A stretch of DNA of 64,000 bases from an uncultured Bacteroidales bacterium (GTDB lineage: Bacteria; Bacteroidota; Bacteroidia; Bacteroidales; CAIWKO01): the NCBI GenBank assembly GCA_903913285.1, contig CAIWKO010000018.1:1-64000 (forward strand), given 5' to 3'. Below the pieces are notes generated by a model that worked only from the letters and a program-made list of their open reading frames with translations, was not told where the DNA came from and searched no databases. The position numbers and the translations under genes are program-made. Positions 27,706 through 36,900 of this stretch are shown here, one piece after another. How positions within the stretch are numbered: position 1 is the stretch's first letter; every line of letters starts with the position of its first letter.

Positions 27706-27735
27706 GTTGTTCAAAAGTAATAAGATTTGAACAAC
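27706..27735 (-). terminator. Terminator of the cyclophilin gene
   Basis: A 10-bp stem, GTTGTTCAAA (27706-27715) and TTTGAACAAC (27726-27735), has a 10-nt loop. On the minus strand it follows the cyclophilin stop and leads into TTTTTTATTTTTT. Confidence 0.85.
27712..27719 (-). promoter_or_regulatory. Bacteroidetes -7 promoter element of pheS
   Basis: The minus strand reads TACTTTTG, an exact TAnnTTTG match 22 bases before the pheS ATG at 27689. It lies inside the loop and arm of the preceding gene's terminator. Confidence 0.55.
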
Positions 27736-27756
27736 TCAGAGAATCAAAAACAAAAT

Positions 27757-28395
27757 CTATTTTAATTCTTCGATAGTCATTTTGATATCTTCAATAGGTT
27801 TGTCGCCATTACCTGTTTTTACCGCAGCTATTTTATCGATAACACCTATTCCGTCAATAACATCTCCAAAAACAGTATACGAACCGTCAAGAAATGGCGT
27901 TCCACCTATCGTTTTATAGGCCTTTCTTTCTTCTGCTGTAAATTTTTTATTTAATCGCTGCTCAAAGGAGTTGAGCTCGTCATCAGTATAAACTTTTCCT
28001 TGCACGATATAAAACTGCGAACCGGAAGATTCTTTATTCGGATTGATATTATCCGGCATACGTGCTGCAGCTAATGCTCCTTTCTTATGAAAATATTTCG
28101 ACACAAATTCGGCAGAAATCGTATAACCAACATCTTTATTTCCACCAGAAGCGCCGCCACCTTGTATCATAAAATTATTGATAACACGATGAAAAATAGA
28201 ACCATTATAAAATCCATCTTTTACAAGTTTTATAAAATTGTCCCGATGTTTAGGCGTTTCATTATATAGCTTTATTTTAATATCTCCGTAAGAAGTTTTA
28301 ATCAAAAATTTTACTTCGGTTTGAGTTTCTGTTTGGGCATAATTAAGCCTTGAAAATAAAACAATAAATAAAAAAGAAAAGATAATTTTTTTCAT
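27757..28395 (-). CDS. Exported cyclophilin-type peptidyl-prolyl isomerase
   Basis: This is a 212-aa cyclophilin. The signal peptide is residues 1-20 (MKKIIFSFLFIVLFSRLNYA), so it acts in the periplasm on proline isomerisation during envelope-protein folding. The active-site block is FHRVINNFMIQGG (residues 63-75), followed by GGNKDVGYTISAEF. A loop of about 20 residues after SSGSQFYIVQG is longer than in minimal cyclophilins. The gene is followed by its own terminator and is monocistronic. A -7 motif is seen at 28470-28477. Confidence 0.92.
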   Translation of the reverse strand: MKKIIFSFLFIVLFSRLNYAQTETQTEVKFLIKTSYGDIKIKLYNETPKHRDNFIKLVKDGFYNGSIFHRVINNFMIQGGGASGGNKDVGYTISAEFVSKYFHKKGALAAARMPDNINPNKESSGSQFYIVQGKVYTDDELNSFEQRLNKKFTAEERKAYKTIGGTPFLDGSYTVFGDVIDGIGVIDKIAAVKTGNGDKPIEDIKMTIEELK

Positions 28396-28410
28396 AGTAA
28401 TTTTTTTTTA

Positions 28411-28418
28411 TATATTTG
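28411..28418 (+). promoter_or_regulatory. Bacteroidetes -7 promoter element of the 28493 lipoprotein gene
   Basis: TATATTTG matches TAnnTTTG exactly and lies 74 bases upstream of the ATG at 28493. The predicted start of transcription is near 28425. Confidence 0.5.
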
Positions 28419-28469
28419 CGTATGATTTTACAGCAAAATGATTTAATTTGCACAAATAATATTTCTTAG

Positions 28470-28477
28470 CAAAGTTA
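28470..28477 (-). promoter_or_regulatory. Bacteroidetes -7 promoter element of the cyclophilin gene
   Basis: The minus strand reads TAACTTTG, 74 bases upstream of the cyclophilin ATG at 28395. Predicted transcription starts near 28463, so this transcript and that of 28493 would overlap at their 5' ends. Confidence 0.45.
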
Positions 28478-28492
28478 ATAAAATTTACAATT

Positions 28493-28861
28493 ATGAGAAT
28501 AATTTCCGTTAAAAATCTGATCGCAATTTTTGTTGTAATGAGTATTGCAACTTTTGTCTTTCTTGGGTGCAAAAAAACAAATACAGATTGTACGGCTGTA
28601 ATAATGGTAAAATCTTTAACGGATACCAATGTTACTGTAGCATACGCTGATGTAATTATTGCCCCCGATTATCCCGATGTTAGGGTAGAGGGAAAATCTG
28701 ATGCTACAGGTCAATTCCAGACTGTTTTTAAATACGAAGGAATTTTGGATATTATTGCTATTAAAATAACTCCTGGAACCCCACCGGATACTATCCGAGG
28801 TAAAACTGTCATTCGTTTAAAACCGGGAGAAACTGTTACAAAAACTGTTTTCGTAGATTAA
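28493..28861 (+). CDS. Small putative lipoprotein, function unknown
   Basis: The gene encodes 122 aa with a lipoprotein signal: a hydrophobic stretch at 9-24, then FLGC with lipidated Cys26. The mature part is about 95 aa and beta-rich. It has the pattern of a carboxypeptidase-regulatory-like or Ig-like fold (VEGKSDATGQFQTVFKYEG). No catalytic motif is seen. It probably sits in the periplasm or at the outer membrane. It is convergent with tdk and has its own promoter motif. No named family is recognised. Confidence 0.75.
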   Translation: MRIISVKNLIAIFVVMSIATFVFLGCKKTNTDCTAVIMVKSLTDTNVTVAYADVIIAPDYPDVRVEGKSDATGQFQTVFKYEGILDIIAIKITPGTPPDTIRGKTVIRLKPGETVTKTVFVD

Positions 28862-28865
28862 TTTA

Positions 28866-29441
28866 CTATTTCTTTAAAACGTCTTTATAACAACTTCTGC
28901 AAAGAGGTTCATAATTATCGGTTTCTCCCAATAAAACTAATTTATCATTTTTTACAATTCTGTGAGAAACATAGGCTAAGTTGCCACAATTTACACAAAT
29001 AGCATGAACTTTGGTCACATATTCTGCAGTGGCAATCAATGCTGGCATCGGGCCAAAAGGTTTCCCCAAATAATCCATATCCAAACCTGCTACTATTACC
29101 CGGATCCCTTTTTCAGCAAGGATATTGCATACATTAACAATTTCGGAATCAAAAAATTGAGCCTCGTCAATACCAACAATGTCAACATCATTAGCGAGTA
29201 ACAATATTTGCGAAGAAGACGGAACAGGGGTGGCAACAATAGCATTTTCGTCATGTGATACTACATTTTCAATATCATATCGGGTATCTATTTCCGGTTT
29301 GAAGATTTCGTAGCGTTGTTTTGCGTATTTGGCGCGCTTTAATCGCCGTATCAATTCTTCGGTTTTTCCCGAGAACATCGAACCGCATATAACTTCTATA
29401 TATCCTTTTTTATGAGTTTCTGTAGTTTTTTCTGAAAACAT
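28866..29441 (-). CDS. tdk: Thymidine kinase
   Basis: The enzyme phosphorylates thymidine with ATP in the pyrimidine salvage pathway. It is 191 aa, typical of the type II (tetrameric, zinc-containing) thymidine kinases. The P-loop is GSMFSGKT (20-27) and the Walker B-like motif is DEAQFF near 105. The zinc-ribbon cysteines are CVNC near 150 and CRSC near 184. The preferred start is ATG at 29441. The stop lies 4 bases from the convergent lipoprotein stop. Confidence 0.96.
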   Translation of the reverse strand: MFSEKTTETHKKGYIEVICGSMFSGKTEELIRRLKRAKYAKQRYEIFKPEIDTRYDIENVVSHDENAIVATPVPSSSQILLLANDVDIVGIDEAQFFDSEIVNVCNILAEKGIRVIVAGLDMDYLGKPFGPMPALIATAEYVTKVHAICVNCGNLAYVSHRIVKNDKLVLLGETDNYEPLCRSCYKDVLKK

Positions 29442-29487
29442 TGTCGGGTTTGTTGTTCTTTTTATAATTTTATGCTTAATTTGGTTA

Positions 29488-29495
29488 CAAAATTA
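29488..29495 (-). promoter_or_regulatory. Bacteroidetes -7 promoter element of tdk
   Basis: The minus strand reads TAATTTTG, 46 bases upstream of the tdk ATG. A near-match for the divergent gene at 29522, TATTTTTA (29509-29516), has one mismatch. Confidence 0.5.
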
Positions 29496-29521
29496 TCACT
29501 AACATTTTTATTTTTACAATT

Positions 29522-30457
29522 ATGAGTATAAATATTATTAAAGAAGAAATAAAAATCATTCTGGAAACCTTAAACGAGCAGTACTCTATCATAGATGAAC
29601 ATAAAAAAAAGATTCCACAGATCGAAATTGATATTGTTTTAGCTAATATTCGTAAGCTATACGAACTCTTTTACGATCTGAACAAATTAAATACTTTGAA
29701 CAAAAACAGTATTGATGCAAATATAGCAGTAAATTTTGTAAATGAGAAGCAGGAAATTTCGATTAAAGAAGAAATAATTAGCACCCCGATTGAAACAGAA
29801 ATTGAAAAACCTCAAAAAAACAATAACGATGAATTGAACATCGTCGAAGTTGAAATACAAGAAAAACCCGCTGTTGAACCCGAACAACCTGTTGAGGAAT
29901 TGGAAACCCTATCAGAAACTCCCGAATTAATTATGCCATTAGAAGAAGCTGAACCCGAATCAGAGCCCGATAAATCAATCCTTGAGATTCCTATTGAAGA
30001 CGTTAATGAAAGTTTAGAAGACGTTAAAGAGGATTTGTTGAAAGAACCAATACCCGAGATACCAAAAACAATAAAACCTAGAAAAAAACAAGCGATGGAC
30101 TTATTTTCATTTGCCGAAAAAGAAACAGTGGCTGATAAATTTAAAGAAACGCCTAAACTCATGCATGATAAAATATCGCATGATAATTCTGAAAAAACTC
30201 TGGCTAGTAAAGTTGGAAAATCTTCAATAACAAATTTGAAGAATGCTATTGGAATAAACGATAAATTTTTATTTATCAACGAGCTGTTTAAAGGCGATCT
30301 GCAAGAATACAATAAATCCATTGATATCCTTAACAGCGTTGTTGGTATCGAGGAAGCAAACGTTTTTATTGAAGATCTGAAAGAAAAATTTAATTGGAAC
30401 GAAAAACAGGAAGTGCTTCAGAAATTGGAGGACCTAATCATCAGAAAGTTTTTATAA
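29522..30457 (+). CDS. Conserved Bacteroidetes protein of unknown function
   Basis: This is a 311-aa acidic protein without a signal peptide. An N-terminal helical segment (1-65) is followed by a low-complexity Glu/Pro-rich linker (about 80-180) full of PEQPVEE-like runs, then a Lys-rich stretch (185-200). A compact helical C-terminal domain (about 240-311) contains NDKFLFINELFKGD. This C-terminal motif recurs in Bacteroidetes proteins I recognise, but no function is known. The next gene begins two bases after its stop, so the two are co-transcribed. Confidence 0.75.
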   Translation: MSINIIKEEIKIILETLNEQYSIIDEHKKKIPQIEIDIVLANIRKLYELFYDLNKLNTLNKNSIDANIAVNFVNEKQEISIKEEIISTPIETEIEKPQKNNNDELNIVEVEIQEKPAVEPEQPVEELETLSETPELIMPLEEAEPESEPDKSILEIPIEDVNESLEDVKEDLLKEPIPEIPKTIKPRKKQAMDLFSFAEKETVADKFKETPKLMHDKISHDNSEKTLASKVGKSSITNLKNAIGINDKFLFINELFKGDLQEYNKSIDILNSVVGIEEANVFIEDLKEKFNWNEKQEVLQKLEDLIIRKFL

Positions 30458-30458
30458 C

Positions 30459-31712
30459 ATGAAAACGAAAGTTGTATTTCTCTGGTGCCTTTTGCTAAGC
30501 ACAAGCCTTGCCTACTCTCAAAACCTTACGTATGTCAAAGGAATTATTGACACACTGACCATGCCCGGTTTCTATGGACGGGGATATGTTAACAATGGAA
30601 ATAAAATTGCTTCAGAATTTATTTCGAAACAATTACAGAAAAACAATATTCAAAAGTTCGATACAAGCTATTTTCAGCGATTCAATATTAATGTAAATAC
30701 GTTTCCGGGTAAAGTTGAACTAAAGATCAATGATACCGATATAAAACCGGGACTCGATTTTATCGTTTCACCTGATGCTCAGTCGATGAATAAAACCTAT
30801 AAAACATTGGTGCTAAACGAAAAAACCCTAAATTCTCCCAAGCAAATTAAAAAGTTCAACAAAACAAACCTATTAAATATTGCCTTGGTCATTGATACCG
30901 GTTTTAAAGATCTGAAAAATCCAAAGATAAAAAAAGCACCACTGGTATTGTTTATTCGTGATCATGGCCTTACCTGGTCTGTTGCACAGGAACAAACCGA
31001 AAATAAACACGATGAAATATTCATTACCCGTAATGCATTTCCCCAAGAGATCAAGAATGTTTCTGTTAATATCGAAGCAAAACAATGCTACAATTATCAA
31101 ACTCAAAATATCGCCGGATACATTCCCGGAATAGCGTTCCCCGACAGTTTTCTTGTTTTTACTGCTCATTACGATCATTTGGGAATGATGGGCACTAAAG
31201 CATATTTTCCGGGGGCCAACGATAATGCAAGCGGAACAGCTATGGTGCTTGATCTGGCTTCGTTTTATTCTATGCCGGCAAATCGTTCCGATTATTCTGT
31301 TGTTTTTATTTTGTTCACTGGAGAAGAAGCCGGCTTGTTGGGTTCTGAATATTTTACGGAACACCCTCTATTTCCCTTAAAAAAAATTAAGTTTTTACTA
31401 AATCTGGATATGATAGGTACTGGAAGCGATGGGATCAAGGTTGTGAATGGAAGCATATTTAAAAAAGAATTTGAGAAACTTAAACAACTAAATGAAGAAG
31501 GAAAATATCTGAAAAGTATAAACGAACGGGGCGAAGCTGCTAACAGCGATCATTATTTTTTTTATAAAAAAGGTGTAAAATGTTTTTTTATCTACACTTT
31601 AGGCAACGAATACAAGGAATATCATAACGTAAACGACAAATCCCAAGGGCTTCCGCTCACGAAATACCCGGAACTTTTCAAATTAATTACAAGTTTTGCG
31701 AGATCTTTATAA
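30459..31712 (+). CDS. Exported M28-family zinc metallopeptidase
   Basis: This is a 417-aa aminopeptidase-like enzyme of family M28 with a signal peptide (residues 1-20, ending LAYSQ). The full two-zinc set is visible: H237 and D239 (TAHYDH), bridging D255 (GANDNASG), catalytic E289 and ligand E290 (FTGEEAG), D317 (LNLDMIG), and a late His in NSDHYFF. It would release N-terminal amino acids from peptides in the periplasm or at the surface. It lies two bases downstream of the unknown-function gene and a terminator follows at 31837. Confidence 0.92.
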   Translation: MKTKVVFLWCLLLSTSLAYSQNLTYVKGIIDTLTMPGFYGRGYVNNGNKIASEFISKQLQKNNIQKFDTSYFQRFNINVNTFPGKVELKINDTDIKPGLDFIVSPDAQSMNKTYKTLVLNEKTLNSPKQIKKFNKTNLLNIALVIDTGFKDLKNPKIKKAPLVLFIRDHGLTWSVAQEQTENKHDEIFITRNAFPQEIKNVSVNIEAKQCYNYQTQNIAGYIPGIAFPDSFLVFTAHYDHLGMMGTKAYFPGANDNASGTAMVLDLASFYSMPANRSDYSVVFILFTGEEAGLLGSEYFTEHPLFPLKKIKFLLNLDMIGTGSDGIKVVNGSIFKKEFEKLKQLNEEGKYLKSINERGEAANSDHYFFYKKGVKCFFIYTLGNEYKEYHNVNDKSQGLPLTKYPELFKLITSFARSL

Positions 31713-31836
31713 AAATATTTTTACAAGTACCCAGTTATTTTTATTTTATTACGTTTTACTGTTATACCCTAATGTTTAACTGAGGTATTGTTTCTAACCC
31801 TTACAAACCTCATTTAAAAAATTCCCGTAATTTATT

Positions 31837-31865
31837 AAGCAACCCCGACCGGGGTTGCTTTTTTT
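31837..31865 (+). terminator. Terminator downstream of the M28 peptidase
   Basis: A perfect 10-bp stem, AAGCAACCCC (31837-31846) and GGGGTTGCTT (31851-31860), has a GACC loop and is followed by TTTTT. It sits about 125 bp after the peptidase stop. The stretch in between holds no recognisable element. Confidence 0.9.
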
Positions 31866-31912
31866 ATAAGAACTAACAGCGTTTCGTGCCAACCGTTCTA
31901 AGAAAAAATACC

Positions 31913-31920
31913 TATTTTTG
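31913..31920 (+). promoter_or_regulatory. Bacteroidetes -7 promoter element of the first usp gene
   Basis: TATTTTTG matches TAnnTTTG and lies only 12 bases before the ATG at 31933. If used, the mRNA would be almost leaderless. Confidence 0.5.
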
Positions 31921-31932
31921 TTTATTTATCTG

Positions 31933-32799
31933 ATGACTGAAATTACGCCCAAACAACAGGTTCTTGTTCCTTTCGATTTTTCGCCTGCAGCCGATAAAGC
32001 ATTGGTTTACGCTCAGGAACTGGCGCGTTTGTTTGCCTGTGAGATCAGTATTTTTCATACTGTTACCAAAAAATTTGCTAAAGCAAATTCCGGCGATATG
32101 GAATCCGATACCAAAGTGAAAAGCAAATTGGCAACTATGGCCAATACAATAAGAACCGATAATAACATCCCGGTAAATATCTATGTTTTCAAGGGCGAGA
32201 TACACGACATCATTAACAAGATATATCAGAAATTAAATGCAATTGCAATAACTGTCGGATTGAATGAAATCAGATCTAAAACCGACTATTTTACATCAGC
32301 GTCTGTTGTATCCGACTACAGAGATCTTCGCATTCCACTGATCATTGTTCACGAGGAACTGCCACGCAAAACCATTTATGAAAATATTATTTTACCACTT
32401 GATTTCAATCGCGAATCGAAAGAAAAAGCTGCCTGGTCGGGTTATATCAGCACTTTAAGCAAATCGAAAGTTCGTATTCTAACGCGTTCATATAAAGATG
32501 CTTATTTTGCCGCCTCATTGCGCAACAATATCGTTTTGGTCGAAAAACTATTTTATAATTTAGGAGTGCAGTTCGAATTGTTGAAAGAACCCAATATTAC
32601 CGTCGATATTGACAAATATGCTGTTGAATATGCCTGGATGAATCAGGGCGACCTCATCGTGGTAATGGCAACCAAAGAAGTTGCTGTGGATGACCTGCTG
32701 TTCGGATTGAATGAAAAGAAAATTATCGAAAACAAATACAAAATCCCCGTAATGCTTATCAACCCGCGCGACGACCTATATTTACCCTGCGGATGTTGA
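31933..32799 (+). CDS. Universal stress protein, tandem UspA domains
   Basis: This is a 288-aa cytoplasmic protein with two Usp folds (about 5-140 and 150-288). The N-terminal one begins KQQVLVPFDFSPAADKALVYA. The ATP-binding G-2xG-9xG-S/T signature is not complete in either half, so nucleotide binding is uncertain. The start is ATG 31933. A frame reaching TTG at 31918 would begin inside the promoter motif and is rejected. It has its own promoter just after the M28 terminator and is convergent with lspA. Confidence 0.88.
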   Translation: MTEITPKQQVLVPFDFSPAADKALVYAQELARLFACEISIFHTVTKKFAKANSGDMESDTKVKSKLATMANTIRTDNNIPVNIYVFKGEIHDIINKIYQKLNAIAITVGLNEIRSKTDYFTSASVVSDYRDLRIPLIIVHEELPRKTIYENIILPLDFNRESKEKAAWSGYISTLSKSKVRILTRSYKDAYFAASLRNNIVLVEKLFYNLGVQFELLKEPNITVDIDKYAVEYAWMNQGDLIVVMATKEVAVDDLLFGLNEKKIIENKYKIPVMLINPRDDLYLPCGC

Positions 32800-32804
32800 A
32801 TGTT

Positions 32805-33452
32805 TTAAGCTTCGGTATTCGGTTCTGGCGGGGTTTCTGTTGAGGGGGCTTCGGGTTTTTTAAACAGCCTTTTCTGAAAGATCAGTAAAATAAATACTCC
32901 TACTGTTATTGCGCTGTCGGCAATATTAAATACAGGCGAAAAAAACTCGAAAGGCTGCCCTCCTATAAAAGGGATCCATTTAGGCCAGTTAGCATCGATT
33001 ATGGGGAAATACAGCATATCGACCACCTTCCCGTATAAAAACGTTGTATAACTTCTTGAGGAAGGAAATAACACGGCTTTATCATACAGGGTGCTGTCGC
33101 TGAAAATCAATCCGTAAAAAGCGCTGTCGATAATGTTTCCTATAGCTCCGGTGAATATTAACGCTATGGTAATAATCAGGAACGAACTGGCCTGCTTTTT
33201 AATCAGAGTATAAAGATACCATGCAATAGCACCGCTGGCAATAATGCGGAAAATCGTAAGAATTATTTTGCCGTATTTACCGGCAAATTCCATCCCGTAG
33301 GCCATTCCGTTGTTTTCAATAAAATGGATCTGAAACCAGTTGAGACCAAAAACATAATAGGTTTCCCCAATAAAGAAATGAGTTTTAACCCAGATTTTTA
33401 TGAATTGATCTATTAATAATACGGAAAAGATTACAAGTAATGCTTTTTTCAA
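32805..33452 (-). CDS. lspA: Lipoprotein signal peptidase (signal peptidase II)
   Basis: LspA cleaves the signal peptide of diacylated prolipoproteins in the inner membrane. It is 215 aa with four membrane helices. The catalytic aspartates are D109 in GNIIDS and D179 in FNIADS. A ~35-aa insertion between the two Asp motifs and a C-terminal Pro/Thr/Glu tail make it longer than the E. coli enzyme (164 aa); I regard the longer form as usual in Bacteroidetes. It is the last gene of the ileS, dksA-like, lspA operon. Many lipoproteins in this window, such as the SusD-like one, would be substrates. Confidence 0.95.
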   Translation of the reverse strand: MKKALLVIFSVLLIDQFIKIWVKTHFFIGETYYVFGLNWFQIHFIENNGMAYGMEFAGKYGKIILTIFRIIASGAIAWYLYTLIKKQASSFLIITIALIFTGAIGNIIDSAFYGLIFSDSTLYDKAVLFPSSRSYTTFLYGKVVDMLYFPIIDANWPKWIPFIGGQPFEFFSPVFNIADSAITVGVFILLIFQKRLFKKPEAPSTETPPEPNTEA

Positions 33453-33470
33453 CGAAGTAAGAATTATGAA

Positions 33471-33947
33471 TTAGTCTCTGGTTTTTTTCTGCATGTTCTT
33501 AGCATCAATGCTTAAGGTAGCATGAGGAACGATTCTGAGACGTTCTTTCGGGATCAATTCACCCGTAACGCGGCAAATTCCGTAGGTTTTATTCTGAATA
33601 CGGATCAGGGCGTTTTCGAGGTTCTTGATGAACTTGGTTTGACGCATGGCCAACTGGCTGTTTTCTTCTTTCGAAAGAACCTGTGAGCCTTCTTCCAGAA
33701 TTTTAAAAGTTGGCGAAGTGTCGTTGATATCTTCACCACCGCTGTTCGAAAAAGCTTCGGTTAAAATTTCCAGATCCTTTTTGGCTTCTTCTAATTTAGT
33801 AAGAATTATTTGCTTAAACTCTTCGAGTTCTTCGTCAGAATAACGGTTTTTAGGTCCTGTTTCTTTCTTCAATTCAGGTTTCGCTTCAGGTTTTTTAGCC
33901 ACTGCAATTTTTTTAATCTCCTTTTTAATCTTCTTTTCCATAACCAT
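33471..33947 (-). CDS. TraR/DksA-family protein with degenerate zinc finger
   Basis: This is a 158-aa protein. An N-terminal Lys-rich tail (1-35) precedes a coiled coil (about 38-120) and the DksA-type C-terminal module. In DksA the module has four zinc cysteines. Here it reads YGICRVTGELIP and VPHATLSIDAKN, with a single Cys in the whole protein, so zinc is probably not bound in the classical way. Relatives bind RNA polymerase in its secondary channel and modulate rRNA and stress promoters with ppGpp. The start may be ATG 33947 or 33941. It sits between ileS and lspA, a neighbourhood I recognise in Bacteroidetes. Confidence 0.85.
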   Translation of the reverse strand: MVMEKKIKKEIKKIAVAKKPEAKPELKKETGPKNRYSDEELEEFKQIILTKLEEAKKDLEILTEAFSNSGGEDINDTSPTFKILEEGSQVLSKEENSQLAMRQTKFIKNLENALIRIQNKTYGICRVTGELIPKERLRIVPHATLSIDAKNMQKKTRD

Positions 33948-33967
33948 TGATTTTGTGATATTATAAA

Positions 33968-36900
33968 CTACGCTTTTTTTAAAGAAACAAAAGTCGTTAT
34001 TTCGTCTGTGAGATCTACTGCAGTCTTATCAGCAGAAATACTTTCAGTTAGTGTTAGTGAAGATGCTAAAATTTCGCTGCAAATATAATTAAAATTATTC
34101 TGAACAGCAGCGACTATTTCTTCATGTTTCTCCACCAACACCTCAATTTTATCTGTTACTTCAAAATTATTGTCTTTTCTGAGGTTTTGTATCCTGTTAA
34201 CCAGTTCCCGTGCAATACCTTCATCTTTCAATGCAGGAGTAAGTGTTACATCAAGTGCCACAGTAATATTTCCCGATGATGATATCACCCAACCGGGGAT
34301 GTCTTCCGTTTGTATTTCCACATCATTTGAGTCCAGATCAATTGTTTGACCGGCAACTTCTATCTGTAAAGCATCTGTTCTTTCCATGGTGTTGATCTGT
34401 TCCTGACTGAATGCGATAACAACATCCAAAATTTGTTTCATCAACTTGCCGTGTTTCGGACCTAGGGTTTTGAAGTTGGGTTTTATTTTTTTAACCAGTA
34501 TGCCTGCCGACGTGTCGATGTATTCTATTTCTTTGATGTTCACTTCCGACAGTATCAGGTTTTTTACAGCCTCTATCTGGGTTTTGATCTTCTCATCCAT
34601 CACCGGTATCATGATTTTGGTAAGTGGCTGACGTACCCTGAGGTTGTGTTTTTTGCGCAGCGAAAGCACCATCGATGATATTTTTTGTGCCAGCTGCATG
34701 CGTTCTTCGAGGTCTTTATCCACAAATTGATGGTTGGCTACCGGGAAATCGGTAAGATGGACCGAAGTGGCCTTATTTTTACTCGTAACCGTGTTCAGGT
34801 CTAAAAAGAGGTTGTCCATGAAGAAAGGCGCTATGGGCGAAGCCAGCATGGCAATGGTTTCCAGACAGGTATACAGCGTTTGATAGGCCGCTATTTTATC
34901 GTCTGTGTACTCCCCTTTCCAAAAACGGCGGCGGCACAAACGTACATACCAGTTGCTCAAAAACTCATCCACAAAATCCTGTATCAGGCGGCCTGCCTTG
35001 GTAGGTTCATAATCGGCATAACATTCGTCTACCTGAATGATCAGTGTGTTTAGTTCCGAAATGATCCAGCGGTCTATCTCCGGGCGCTTTGCCAACGAAA
35101 TTTCCGTTTCCTGAAAAGCAAATCCGTCGATATTGGCGTATAAAGCAAAAAAAGCATAGGTATTATACAGCGTTCCGAAAAACTTGCGGCGGGTTTCGTC
35201 TATGCCTTCCAGATCGAACTTCAGATTATCCCAGGGCTGCGAGTTGGTGATCATATACCAGCGGGTGGCGTCGGGGCCGTATTTGCCGATGGTTTCAAAT
35301 GGGTCAACTGCATTACCCAAACGTTTCGACATTTTGTTGCCGTTCTTGTCGAGCACCAGTCCGTTCGAAACAACATTTTTGTAAGCCACGCTGTCGAAAA
35401 GCATGGTGGCTATGGCATGCAGCGTGAAAAACCATCCGCGGGTCTGGTCAACGCCTTCGGCGATGAAATCGGCCGGGAAATTATACTTGAAGAAATCCAT
35501 ATTCTCGAACGGATAATGGCATTGTGCATAAGGCATGGCTCCCGAATCGAACCACACGTCTATCAGGTCGGGTTCGCGAAACATCTTTTTGCCGGTGGCC
35601 GAAACCAGAACTATTTCGTCGACATAAGGCCGGTGAAGATCTATAGTCTCATAGTTCTCTTTCGAAAAATCGTCGGGGATGAAGTTCTTGTATTGGTTTT
35701 CGCTCATAAAACCTGCTGCAACGGCTTTCGCCATTTCGGCTTTTAGTTGTGAGGCTGACTGCATGCACAGCTGTTCTTCACGGTCTTCGCTGGTCCAGAT
35801 GGGCAAGGGAACTCCCCAATAACGCGAACGCGAGAGGTTCCAGTCCACCAGGTTTTCGAGCCAGTTGCCGAAGCGGCCACTGCCCGTGCTTTCGGGTTTC
35901 CAGTTGATGGTTTTGTTCAACTCTATCATGCGTTCTTTCACCGATGTGGTTTTGATAAACCACGAATCCAGCGGATAATACAAAATAGGTTTATCGGTGC
36001 GCCAGCAATGCGGATACGAGTGTTCGTATTTTTCGGCTTTAAAGGCCTTGTTCTCTTTTTTCAGTTTGATGATGATATCCACATCAACATTGTTCTCGCT
36101 TTCGGGCTTGAAATCGGGGTCGTATTCGCTTTTCACGAAACGCCCGGCAAATTCGCCCATAGTTTCAACAAAACATCCCTGTTTATCCACCAAAGTGAGC
36201 GAACCCAAACCTTGTTGTTTCGCGGTGCGGAAATCATCGGCGCCGAAGCTGGGCGCTATGTGCACTATGCCTGTTCCGTCTTCGGTAGTAACAAAATCGC
36301 CTACAACCACCTTGAAAGCATCGCCGTCGGCAGGTTGTACATAAGGCAACAGTTGTTCGTAGCGCAGTCCTGCCAGTTCTTTTCCTTTGTAATGTGCTCC
36401 CACCCGGTACGGAATATTCTTATCGCCCGGCTTATAATCTTCCATAGCGAGGGTGGTATTTTTTTCCGGAAAGAAGTTTTCTTTCAGCTCGTTGGCGAGA
36501 ATTACGGTGATGGGCAATCCGATGTATTGATTGAACGATTCAACCAATACATAGTCGATGCCCGAACCCACTGCCAATGCGGTATTCGAAGGCAAGGTCC
36601 AGGGTGTGGTGGTCCAGGCCATGATGAAGACATCGCCATGAGCTTTTTCAAACAGTTGGGCTACTAGCGGATGCTCGTTGCGGATAAGTTTAAACTGTGC
36701 CACCACGGTGCTGTCTTTCACCATTTTGTAGCATCCCGGCAGGTTCAGTTCGTGCGAACTCAGGCCCGTGCCTGCTGCAGGCGAATAGGGCTGTATGGAA
36801 TATCCCTTGTAGAGGAATCCCTTTTCGTACAACTTGGCCAGCAAATTCCAAACGGTTTCTATATATTTATTGTCGAAGGTGATATACGGGTTGTTCAGGT

